Source of the DNA: Nitrospinota bacterium
GTDB taxonomy: Bacteria; Nitrospinota_A; JADGAW01
NCBI GenBank assembly: GCA_015231815.1
Contig: JADGAW010000170.1
Coordinates: 1 to 5,329, forward strand
Direction: 5' to 3'
Length of the DNA: 5,329 bases
Of the stretch, positions 1-5,329 are shown in pieces (positions within the stretch are counted from its first letter, which is position 1; each line of letters starts with the position of its first letter). The notes under the pieces were generated by a model that ran no database searches, was not told the origin of the DNA, and worked only from the letters and a program-made list of their open reading frames with translations. The position numbers and the translations under genes were made by a program.

Positions 1-347
1 ATAAAGCATTTTTCGTTGACATTGTAAAAAAAACTCCCAACAAGGTCGTTGTTAACGTCAGAAATAATGTTGAGGGTTACTTTTACTATAGCGATAATTG
101 GAGCAAGCATTGGAAAGCGTATGATAACGGTAAAGAAGTTCCTATCTATAAGGCGAATTACACATTTAAGGCATTAAAGCTGGGGAGTGGGACTCATGAA
201 ATTATATTTAAGTATGAACCTAAACACTATATTTACTCTCTTTATTGTTATTTTCTCAGCATAATAATCTCGTTAATGTATTTTTCTTTTTATCTGTTTA
301 ACCGCTTGTATGGAACCAAAGAGGTAGAGAGCAAAAAGGTTGGTTAA
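1..347 (+). CDS. YfhO-like membrane protein, C-terminal fragment (5' end outside window)
   Basis: An open frame enters from the left edge (first full codon at 3) and runs 114 codons to TAA at 345-347. The fragment has a soluble part with YYSDNWSKHWKAYDNGKEVP, then IYKANYTFKALKLGSGTHEI, then a hydrophobic helix at about fragment residues 76-102 and a short basic tail. The pattern of a tyrosine/tryptophan-rich strand, 'WKAYDNGKEVPIYKANY' and 'L..G.HEI.F.Y.P' before a last transmembrane helix matches the C-terminal end of YfhO-family bacterial membrane proteins. These are large multi-helix proteins linked to glycosyltransferase-like (GT-C fold) envelope functions. That family match is from memory of the motif. 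The donor or acceptor substrate cannot be told from this piece. The gene converges on the next one with a 51-bp gap, and I see no hairpin plus T-tract terminator in that gap. Confidence 0.7.
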   Translation, partial: KAFFVDIVKKTPNKVVVNVRNNVEGYFYYSDNWSKHWKAYDNGKEVPIYKANYTFKALKLGSGTHEIIFKYEPKHYIYSLYCYFLSIIISLMYFSFYLFNRLYGTKEVESKKVG

Positions 348-398
348 CTGCTCATATTGCAAGAAAAGAATACTCATTTTTAGCCATGTGACATGATT

Positions 399-1313
399 CT
401 ACATGTGAACTGTTTCATCTTGAAGCTTTTTTATACAGAGCACTTTTCTCCCTCCGTTACTGTATTGAATCTTGTCGAAATAATGTCTGGACATGTAAAT
501 CCCCCGTCCACAGGGGAGAGTAAAGCGCTTAATGATGTCAGCCTCGTTCATGTTTAAATACTTTTTATAATCAAAACCTTCTCCTTCATCAGAAATGGTT
601 ATTGCAATTTCATCTTTTAAAACAGATGCAGTAACCTTCACGGTCTTTTTACATTCTGATTCCCTTCTTTTCAGTTCCTTCTTGTATTGACCTTGATGAA
701 TGTATTGAATTTTTTCTTCCTCATTAATTCCTAGGTTTCCATGTTCATGAGCGTTAATAAGAAATTCATCCATAGAGCAGAGAAAGTGTTTAATTGTTCT
801 CTCATCAAAACGTTTTTCAATTTTTGATCGTACCCAATTTGCTGCTTTTGTTAACTCTTCAAAGGCTGAAGGAATTGTTATGGAAGATACATTTCCTGAG
901 TGTTGTATTGGATCATCCGACATTAAATGAACCGAATAACGGAAAATAGCGTTCTTTACAACACCAATAAACTTATCTACATCAATGGGCTTTACTACAT
1001 AATCCTGTACCCCGTACTCAAAGAGCTCAAGGGATACTTGAGCGTCCTTTACCGCAGTACACATAATGAAGGGAAGCATTTCATTTGAATAATTATATTT
1101 GGCAAACTCAACCCCTGTAACATTTGGCATCATAAGATCACTTACAATTACATCAATCTCATCATGTTTTTCATCATAGATTCTTTTTGCTACTTCTCCG
1201 TCAACTGCCTGTATAACATCAAAGTCATAGGCATTAAGCATTTCAACCATGACATATCTTGTTGTGTCATTATCCTCGGCAAGTAAGACTTTCTTTTTTT
1301 TTTCAATCCCCAT
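399..1313 (-). CDS. Response regulator with C-terminal RsbW-like HATPase domain
   Basis: The 304-residue protein has two recognisable domains. Residues 8-125 are a receiver (CheY-like) domain: acidic pair E13/D14, phospho-acceptor D59 in VSDLMMPNVTG, switch T86 and Y105, and K108 in VVKPID. Residues about 145-297 are a GHKL/HATPase_c_2 domain of the RsbW/SpoIIAB anti-sigma type. It has an N-box with E183 and N187 (DEFLINAHEHGN), a G1 box with D242, G244 and G246 (ISDEGEGF), and a G2 box GRGI at 269-272. An inserted charged helix at about 197-223 separates the N-box from the next strand. No DNA-binding domain or histidine phosphorylation domain is visible. The likely role is a cytoplasmic, phosphorylation-controlled protein kinase or anti-sigma/anti-anti-sigma switch; partner and signal are unknown. 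No good Shine-Dalgarno precedes the ATG (GTTGAAACA), but no better in-frame start exists. Repeat copy A lies 81 bp upstream of its start. Confidence 0.88.
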   Translation of the reverse strand: MGIEKKKKVLLAEDNDTTRYVMVEMLNAYDFDVIQAVDGEVAKRIYDEKHDEIDVIVSDLMMPNVTGVEFAKYNYSNEMLPFIMCTAVKDAQVSLELFEYGVQDYVVKPIDVDKFIGVVKNAIFRYSVHLMSDDPIQHSGNVSSITIPSAFEELTKAANWVRSKIEKRFDERTIKHFLCSMDEFLINAHEHGNLGINEEEKIQYIHQGQYKKELKRRESECKKTVKVTASVLKDEIAITISDEGEGFDYKKYLNMNEADIIKRFTLPCGRGIYMSRHYFDKIQYSNGGRKVLCIKKLQDETVHM

Positions 1314-1355
1314 TGTTTCAACACGGTTATATTAATCAGGCATGTAAAAATATAA

Positions 1356-1377
1356 TATCATAAATATACTCATGATA
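1356..1377. promoter_or_regulatory. AT-rich inverted repeat upstream of the regulator gene
   Basis: TATCAT at 1356-1361 and ATGATA at 1372-1377 are perfect 6-bp inverted arms separated by 10 bp, about 45-65 bp upstream of the minus-strand regulator start. The interval 1314-1394 is very AT-rich and must hold that gene's promoter. The arms could be a dimeric protein binding site or a chance event in AT-rich DNA. I could not assign a convincing -35/-10 pair. Confidence 0.2.
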
Positions 1378-1394
1378 CTTGTAATGATTTTAAT

Positions 1395-1598
1395 ACAAAA
1401 AATGAGATAGAAACCAATTAACTCTTGAGATAATTTATGGCATAAGCCTTGAGCGGATTTTCAACTGAACAGCTACTTCAGCAGGAGGTGAGGTTGCTGT
1501 TCAGTTGACCTCGGAAGAAATAGTTGTCTCAAAGCTGTTCCTGAGAATGAGTTCAAGTCTTATGGCATTAATCATCAGATTCTATCTCTATTTTTCAG
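1395..1598 (+). mobile_element. Repeat copy A: MITE-like structured element, ~204 bp
   Basis: No coding frame is seen. The right terminus (1581-1598) is TCTATCTCTATTTTTCAG. The left terminus (1395-1411) is its inverted copy, with the outer three bases changed and one base lost. TTTAAT at 1389-1394 and again at 1599-1604 forms a 6-bp direct repeat touching both ends, read as a target-site duplication. Inside, 1434-1454 pairs with 1551-1571 (stem P2, 21 positions with three mismatches and one wobble). It encloses hairpin P3 (1461-1473 with 1496-1508, 13 perfect pairs, plus a smaller apical stem 1476-1482/1487-1493) and hairpin P4 (1517-1523 with 1535-1541). Copy B has the same architecture at 86% identity with no gaps over 195 bp. 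The element ends 23 bp before the amidohydrolase start codon. I do not recognise it as a named repeat or RNA family. The strand given is arbitrary, chosen so both copies read alike. Confidence 0.85.
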
Positions 1599-1621
1599 TT
1601 TAATTGCTAAACCAAGAATAG

Positions 1622-2785
1622 ATGAATGTAAAGATACTCTCTGCAGACTGGGTGTTGCCTGTTTCATCAGAGCCAATAAAAAAGGGAGCCATTGCTGTCA
1701 TAAATAATCTCATTGAGGACGTTGATTGTCAGGAGAATATTGTTCAAAAATATCCTGGTGCATTTATTGAAGTTTATGAGGGTAAAGTTATTTTGCCGGG
1801 TTTTATTAATTCCCATACTCACCTTGATTTTTCTTTGTATCAAAATCAGTTGAAGATGAAAAATAATGAGACCTTTTTTGATTGGATAGACCGGGTTATT
1901 TCCTTACAGCCAAAAACGACTCTTGAAATGAGAAAAAAGGGGGCAGTTGAAGGTGTTAAACAGATTACGATGAGTCAAACCGCTGTTGTTGGAGATATTA
2001 CCCACAACCCTTTTAGCTGCACTATGTTACAGGAATCAGGACTTTCAGGAGTTTGCTTTCATGAACTATCCGGTTTTTTACCTGAAATGGCGGAAAGCTT
2101 AATGAATGCTGCTTGTGAAGCAATAAAGGAAATATCCACGTCCAATTTTAACCATGTTGTTGTTCCTCATTCTCCCTATGCAGTGTCGGAAAAATTATTG
2201 AAAATGTTAGGAAAAAAGGGAGGGTTGACAAGCTTTCACCTTGCCGAATCAAAGGATGAAACAACATTCCTTCTTAAAGGTGAGGCAAAGATGAAAAAGA
2301 TTATGGAAGGACTTGGAAAGTGGAACAGAAACTGGAAACCACCGAAAGTTTCTCCGGTGAAATATTTTTTTGATTTGGGACTTCTTCATGAAAAGAGTCT
2401 TGCAGTGCATATGGTTGAGGTAAAGGAAAAAGATTACCCACTTCTGGAACAGTCAAAAACCAATATCTGCTTATGTCCTCGCAGTAACCTTTGGCTTAAA
2501 AACGGACTTCCTCCTGCTAAGGATTATATTGACCTTGGACTCAATGTTTGTTTAGGAACCGATGGCTTAGGAAGCAACGATGATTTAAATATTATTAACG
2601 AGATGAAGGCTTTCAAGAAATTTTTTCCTGAAATTCCTGATAAAACAATCGTTGAAATGACAACAATTAATAGTGCAAAATCCTTAGAACTTCAAAAAAA
2701 CTTTGGCTCATTGGAAAAAGGAAAAAAACCTTCCTTTGCTTTTATGGACATTCTCGATAAGGAAAACCCCTACTCATTTTTTTAA
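1622..2785 (+). CDS. TRZ/ATZ-type metal-dependent amidohydrolase (deaminase-like)
   Basis: This 387-residue protein belongs to the amidohydrolase superfamily, in the subgroup of S-adenosylhomocysteine, guanine and aminodeoxyfutalosine deaminases and atrazine-type hydrolases. The mononuclear metal site is visible: H65 and H67 in GFINSHTHLD, H206 in HLAESKDE with likely catalytic E209, H263 in AVHMVE, and D314 in LGTDGLGSNDD. H183 in PHSPYAVS is another typical active-site position. The CPRSN segment (285-289) followed by G..P..DY..LGLNVCLGTDG is characteristic of this deaminase group. The segment FLLKGEAKM followed by a WKPPKVSPVKYF stretch resembles aminodeoxyfutalosine deaminase of the futalosine menaquinone route, but without neighbouring mqn genes this stays a guess. 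TAG directly precedes the ATG in frame, so no start lies further upstream. The Shine-Dalgarno is poor (AAGAATAG). The gene stands alone, bracketed by repeat copies A and B. Confidence 0.85.
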   Translation: MNVKILSADWVLPVSSEPIKKGAIAVINNLIEDVDCQENIVQKYPGAFIEVYEGKVILPGFINSHTHLDFSLYQNQLKMKNNETFFDWIDRVISLQPKTTLEMRKKGAVEGVKQITMSQTAVVGDITHNPFSCTMLQESGLSGVCFHELSGFLPEMAESLMNAACEAIKEISTSNFNHVVVPHSPYAVSEKLLKMLGKKGGLTSFHLAESKDETTFLLKGEAKMKKIMEGLGKWNRNWKPPKVSPVKYFFDLGLLHEKSLAVHMVEVKEKDYPLLEQSKTNICLCPRSNLWLKNGLPPAKDYIDLGLNVCLGTDGLGSNDDLNIINEMKAFKKFFPEIPDKTIVEMTTINSAKSLELQKNFGSLEKGKKPSFAFMDILDKENPYSFF

Positions 2786-2797
2786 CAATAAGAAACA

Positions 2798-3002
2798 CTG
2801 AAAAATAGAGATAAAAACCAATTAACTCTTGAGACTGTTGATGGGAGAAGCTTTGAACGGATTTTCAACTGAACAGCGACTTCACCAAGAGGTGAAGGAG
2901 CTGTTCAGTTGACCTCGGAAGAAACGGGTGCCTCAAAGCCGTTTCTGAGAATGAGTTCAAAGCTTCTCCCATCAATGATCAGATTCTATCTCTATTTTTC
3001 AG
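2798..3002 (+). mobile_element. Repeat copy B: MITE-like structured element, 205 bp
   Basis: This copy is better preserved than copy A. The first 15 bases, CTGAAAAATAGAGAT (2798-2812), are the perfect inverse of the last 15 (2988-3002). GAAACA at 2792-2797 and 3003-3008 touches both ends as a 6-bp direct repeat, read as a target-site duplication. Stem P2 is perfect over 21 pairs (2838-2858 with 2955-2975). Hairpin P3 is 2865-2877 with 2900-2912 (13 pairs), capped by a perfect 7-pair stem 2880-2886/2891-2897 with loop AAGA. Hairpin P4 is 2921-2927 with 2939-2945 (7 pairs). The first copy-B base lies 12 bp after the amidohydrolase stop, and the element is in the same orientation as copy A. There is no open frame of useful length. 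It fills most of the gap between the amidohydrolase and the converging small membrane gene. I do not recognise it as a known family. Confidence 0.88.
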
Positions 3003-3036
3003 GAAACAGAACAATAAACCTTCGAGTAAACGTTTT

Positions 3037-3076
3037 GTTTCCATGAATGCTCAATAAATCTATGGAAACTATTTTT
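3037..3076 (+). terminator. Possible intrinsic terminator downstream of amidohydrolase and copy B
   Basis: GTTTCCAT (3037-3044) and ATGGAAAC (3062-3069) form a perfect 8-bp stem with a 17-base loop. On the + strand it is followed by TATTTTTTC, a usable U-tract. It would stop + strand transcripts from the amidohydrolase. The T-run also encodes the lysine-rich end and stop codon of the converging minus-strand gene. The long loop and AT-rich stem make it a weak terminator. On the minus strand the same hairpin lacks a T-tract. Confidence 0.4.
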
Positions 3077-3311
3077 TCTCCATATGTTGAAAAAGGAGGA
3101 AGGGCAGAACTACCAGTACTGCAATCATAATAATTCCTGATAAATACATCAGTCCCTTAACAAAGGCAGTGAATTCAAAAACCTTATAGCTTCCAAGAAC
3201 AATACATGCTGCAAATACAAGCAAAGCAATGCCAAAAGTAATAATGAGGGTATTTTCCCGCTTACCTCCAAACAAGATTTGGAAGAGTGATTGTGGTTTT
3301 TCTTTTGTCAT
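3069..3311 (-). CDS. Small two-helix membrane protein, unknown function
   Basis: The ATG at 3311-3309 is preceded by AGAGGAAAAT, a GAGG ribosome site with 5-base spacing, giving 80 residues. An in-frame ATG 12 codons upstream (3347) has no ribosome site, so I reject that longer form. The protein has a short polar N-terminus ending in GGKREN, a hydrophobic helix at about 21-42, a short connector SYKVFEF, a second helix at about 51-74, and the basic tail QHMEKK. This predicts an inner-membrane protein with both ends probably cytoplasmic. I recognise no family. It follows leuB on the same strand with an 86-bp gap and may be co-transcribed with it, though the gap is large enough for its own promoter. 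Confidence 0.65.
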   Translation of the reverse strand: MTKEKPQSLFQILFGGKRENTLIITFGIALLVFAACIVLGSYKVFEFTAFVKGLMYLSGIIMIAVLVVLPFLLFQHMEKK

Positions 3312-3397
3312 ATTTTCCTCTTTAAGTTCTTTGTTTATTGCTTGCATTCAGTGCAATGGTATGCAATTCCACTATGATTATTAACTGAAACTGATTT

Positions 3398-4471
3398 TTA
3401 TAATCTTTTTAGAATTTCCTCCCCCATTTCAACAGTTCCCAACGTTTCTTGAGAAGAACCTGAAGCAATATCAATGGTTCTTAATCCATCATTTAAAACA
3501 CCTTCAACTGCTTTCTCTATTGCTTCTGCTTCTTTTTCCATGGCAAAGCTGTATTTAAGCATCATAGCAACAGAAAGGATTGTAGCAATGGGGTTTGCTT
3601 TATTTTGACCTGCTATATCTGGTGCTGAGCCATGAACAGGTTCGTACATTCCTTTAGTTCCACAAAGAGATGCCGATGGAAGCATCCCAATGGAACCTGT
3701 AAGCATTGAAGCAATATCGCTGAGAATATCGCCAAACATATTTGTTGTCACAATAACATCAAACTGTTTTGGGCTTCTCACCAACTGCATAGCAGCATTG
3801 TCAACATACATATGAGAGAGCTCTATGTCGCTGTAATGTTCTTTATGAACCTTAATGACAACATTTCTCCAAAGTTCAGTACACTCAAGAACATTTGCTT
3901 TATCAACGGAAACAACCCTTTTGTCTCTTAACCGGGCAGTTTGAAAGGCGGAATGAGCAATTCTTTCTATCTCAGGGGTTGTATAGACGAGGGTGTTGTA
4001 ACCTTTTTGGGTTCCATCCGGAAGAGTGTCAACTCCCTTAGGTTCACCAAAATAAATACCACCTACAAGTTCCCGAACAACCATGATATCTGTTCCAGAA
4101 ATAATTTCTTCCTTTAAACTTGAAGCTGAAGCTAAAGCAGGAAAAACCTTTGCTGGTCTAAGGTTACAATATAAATTCAGTTCTTTTCGTAAGCCGAGCA
4201 AAGCCCTTTCAGGCCTTACGGAATAATCAAGCGATTCCCATTTGAGTCCTCCAACTGCTCCAAGGAGAACAGCGTCTGATTCTTTTGCAAGATTTAATGT
4301 TGCTTCCGGTAAAGGAGTGCCTGTTAAATCGTATGCAGTTCCACCAACTGGTGCTTGCTCTATTTCAAATTCTTCCTGAGAATTTTCAACAACTTTTTTT
4401 AGAACTTTTACCGCTTCTTCGGTTACTTCTTTTCCAATTCCGTCACCGGGTAGTACTGCAATTTTTTTCAT
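3398..4471 (-). CDS. leuB: 3-isopropylmalate dehydrogenase
   Basis: This 357-residue protein matches LeuB from end to end. The enzyme is cytoplasmic, NAD-dependent and metal-dependent. It oxidises and decarboxylates (2R,3S)-3-isopropylmalate to 2-oxoisocaproate, the third step of leucine synthesis. Visible signatures are LPGDGIG (7-13), the substrate loop R86PERALLGLR95 and R105, R133 and Y140 in VVRELVGGIYFGEP, K191 and N193 in DKANVLE, metal ligands D224, D248 and D252 (the latter two in NMFGDILSDIASML), and the NAD-binding stretch EPVHGSAPDIAGQNKANP. The leucine loop VRPERALLGLR distinguishes it from isocitrate and tartrate dehydrogenases. Length is normal for the family. The start is supported by GAGAGG 5 bases upstream. 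No leuA or leuCD lies in the window, so the leucine genes are not all clustered here. The small membrane gene follows downstream on the same strand. Confidence 0.97.
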   Translation of the reverse strand: MKKIAVLPGDGIGKEVTEEAVKVLKKVVENSQEEFEIEQAPVGGTAYDLTGTPLPEATLNLAKESDAVLLGAVGGLKWESLDYSVRPERALLGLRKELNLYCNLRPAKVFPALASASSLKEEIISGTDIMVVRELVGGIYFGEPKGVDTLPDGTQKGYNTLVYTTPEIERIAHSAFQTARLRDKRVVSVDKANVLECTELWRNVVIKVHKEHYSDIELSHMYVDNAAMQLVRSPKQFDVIVTTNMFGDILSDIASMLTGSIGMLPSASLCGTKGMYEPVHGSAPDIAGQNKANPIATILSVAMMLKYSFAMEKEAEAIEKAVEGVLNDGLRTIDIASGSSQETLGTVEMGEEILKRL

Positions 4472-4503
4472 AATTTCCTCTCATTTATTAACAAAAGGCA
4501 CCT

Positions 4504-4509
4504 ATTATA
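4504..4509 (-). promoter_or_regulatory. Probable leuB promoter -10 box
   Basis: Read on the minus strand, a perfect TATAAT lies here, about 33 bases upstream of the leuB start codon, leaving a short leader that carries the GAGG ribosome site. The -35 region at the right distance (GAATTA or TGAATT) is poor, so the site may need an activator or may simply be a weak promoter. I see no leader peptide or T-box-like structure in the short leader. Confidence 0.45.
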
Positions 4510-4712
4510 TAAAAATCTGCAGTAAATAATTCAGGAATAGTTCATTCTTCTTTTATTTTATTTTTTAGGTACCTTTTTTGGGTAAATGGGTGTATTCTTT
4601 AATATACGTTTTTAAGATTTATTCTTTTATCTACGATGTAAATCTTTGTAATATTTAGTTTAAATTTTCTATGGTATGTGTCTTGATATCCTATGATGAT
4701 ATTAACCTCAAT

Positions 4713-4720
4713 AAAGGAGG
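4713..4720 (+). promoter_or_regulatory. Strong ribosome binding site fixing the start of the 47-residue ORF
   Basis: AAAGGAGG followed by AGCC and then ATG at 4725 is the strongest Shine-Dalgarno in the window. It makes 4725 the start rather than the in-frame ATG at 4671, which lacks one. Confidence 0.75.
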
Positions 4721-4724
4721 AGCC

Positions 4725-4868
4725 ATGTTACGCGTAATCATTATTTCTTTGGTGGTTTTTTATATAGGCTTATTTATTGGCGGTAGTGAAACAAGCATTT
4801 CAGATAAAGTTGATATTTTAAAAAACAACTGGAACGACCGTGTTGCCATAAAAATTTCCACAAAATAA
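4725..4868 (+). CDS. Small single-helix membrane protein, unknown function
   Basis: This encodes 47 residues beginning MLRVIIISLVVFYIGLFIGG and ending in a charged segment with KVDILKNNWNDRVAIKISTK. Residues about 2-20 form one hydrophobic helix, either an uncleaved signal anchor or a small membrane peptide. The double glycine followed by SETS gives no clear signal-peptidase or lipobox site; the only cysteine in the longer frame lies before the chosen start. The excellent ribosome site argues that it is translated. It lies 92 bp before the KamA-family gene on the same strand and may share its transcript. I recognise no family, and a peptide this short cannot be assigned by eye. Confidence 0.55.
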   Translation: MLRVIIISLVVFYIGLFIGGSETSISDKVDILKNNWNDRVAIKISTK

Positions 4869-4960
4869 TATTCTCTGCTTTATTCTTTATTTTTCCTGCA
4901 TTTAACTTCATCAACTTATAAAATACTTCTTTAAATATAACGTTAATTTCTATAAGTGCG

Positions 4961-5329
4961 ATGAAGAAGGATTGGAATAGTTGGAGATGGCAGATAAAAA
5001 ACTCAATAAAAACTCATGCTGACTTAATACGCTATTTTGGAAAAGATAAAATTAACAGGGACATTGAAGAAATATTCCAAAACTCATTTGTTGCTCTAAC
5101 CCCTTACTATTCTTCTCTGATTCAAGATTTTTCCTACAAAGACCCCATATTTAAAATGATGGTTCCCCACGTTGAAGAACTGCGTAGAGTGGAACATCTG
5201 TCAATTGACCCTTTTTCTGAAGAACTTTATTCTCCAGTTCCCCGTTTAGTTCGAAGATACAAAGACCGTGCATTAATAATCGTTACGGGAATTTGTTCTT
5301 CATATTGTCGGTATTGCACCAGAAAAAGG
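4961..5329 (+). CDS. KamA-family radical SAM enzyme, N-terminal part (3' end outside window)
   Basis: There are 123 codons up to the right edge. The N-terminus WNSWRWQIKNSIKTHADLIRYF matches the helical start of lysine 2,3-aminomutases. It is followed by FVALTPYYSSLI, by DP.SEELYSPVPRLVRRYKDRALIIVTG, and by the radical SAM cluster motif with C112, C116 and C119 (CSSYCRYCTRKR). These cysteines hold the [4Fe-4S] cluster that cleaves S-adenosylmethionine. The family makes beta-lysine either as free amino acid (KamA) or on elongation factor P (EpmB). The PLP lysine and C-terminal region that would help decide are outside the window. Cysteines near 112 fit either, closer to the roughly 120 of EpmB than to longer KamA proteins. 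The ATG is the first start after an in-frame TAA at 4919-4921. No Shine-Dalgarno is evident (ATAAGTGCG). Confidence 0.88.
   Translation, partial: MKKDWNSWRWQIKNSIKTHADLIRYFGKDKINRDIEEIFQNSFVALTPYYSSLIQDFSYKDPIFKMMVPHVEELRRVEHLSIDPFSEELYSPVPRLVRRYKDRALIIVTGICSSYCRYCTRKR

Noticed and set aside
1505..1533. An outward promoter inside the repeats starting from TTGACC
   Set aside because: TTGACC resembles a -35 box, but at 16-18 bp there is only CTCAAA-like sequence and no -10 box. The TTGACC is also explained by the P3 stem and its flank.
1395..3002. Integron attC sites around a gene cassette
   Set aside because: The repeats are palindromic and flank one gene, but I do not find the GTTRRRY/RYYYAAC core sites at the ends. 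The termini behave as inverted repeats with target duplications instead.
2988..3002. The right terminus ATCTCTATTTTTCAG as an intrinsic terminator
   Set aside because: The T-run is itself within the pairing arm of the terminal repeat rather than following a GC-rich hairpin, so it is better explained as the terminal inverted repeat.
1389..3008. A composite transposon in which the two repeats carry the amidohydrolase as cargo
   Set aside because: The outermost flanks do not match (TTTAAT against GAAACA), while each copy has its own flanking duplication. Two separate insertions explain this better.
3312..3347. A 12-residue N-terminal extension of the small two-helix protein, starting at 3347
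   Set aside because: There is no ribosome site before that ATG, while GAGG is correctly spaced before the ATG at 3311.
4285..4473. Open frame of 62 codons on the + strand
   Set aside because: It lies entirely antisense to the conserved N-terminal part of leuB, its composition is leucine/glutamine-rich as expected for such a shadow, and it has no ribosome site.
4671..4724. An 18-residue N-terminal extension of the 47-residue protein
   Set aside because: The ATG at 4671 lacks a ribosome site, and the frame runs through the strong AAAGGAGG that clearly serves the ATG at 4725.

Overview
The window is AT-rich bacterial chromosome with six protein genes (two cut by the window edges). Between and beside them lie two copies of an unrecognised mobile, strongly structured repeat of about 205 bp. 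Clear GAGG/GGAGG ribosome sites precede some genes. No gene fixes the taxonomy. The mix of a YfhO-type membrane protein, a receiver-plus-HATPase regulator, a TRZ/ATZ-type amidohydrolase and a KamA-family radical SAM enzyme would fit a Gram-negative 'deltaproteobacterial-type', SAR324-like or Bdellovibrio-like lineage, but this is only an impression.

Layout. Positions 1-347 (+) hold the C-terminal end of a YfhO-like membrane protein. It converges on a minus-strand regulator (399-1313) with an N-terminal receiver domain and a C-terminal RsbW-type ATPase domain. Repeat copy A (1395-1598) lies between the regulator start and an amidohydrolase gene (1622-2785, +). Repeat copy B (2798-3002) begins 12 bp after the amidohydrolase stop, in the same orientation. 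Next come two minus-strand genes read leftwards, leuB (3398-4471) and then a small two-helix membrane protein (3069-3311). A probable leuB promoter sits just upstream of leuB. Rightwards from there are a 47-residue single-helix protein (4725-4868, +) and the start of a lysine 2,3-aminomutase-family gene (4961 to the window edge, +).

The main discovery candidate is the repeat pair. The two copies align without gaps over 195 bp (1404-1598 against 2808-3002) with 28 differences by hand count, about 86% identity. Each copy ends in CAG and is immediately flanked by its own 6-bp direct repeat, TTTAAT for copy A and GAAACA for copy B, as expected for two independent transposition events. Inside the terminal inverted repeats is a three-way junction: a 21-bp stem enclosing two hairpins. 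Most differences fall in paired positions, and four base pairs change on both sides while staying Watson-Crick. Presumed unpaired segments are mostly identical. This looks like a non-autonomous MITE-like element whose folded form, as RNA or single-stranded DNA, is under selection.

The genes do not form one pathway. leuB belongs to leucine biosynthesis, the amidohydrolase probably deaminates a purine-like or related compound, the regulator probably works in a phospho-signalling or anti-sigma type switch, and the KamA-family gene is either lysine 2,3-aminomutase or an EF-P lysine modification enzyme.
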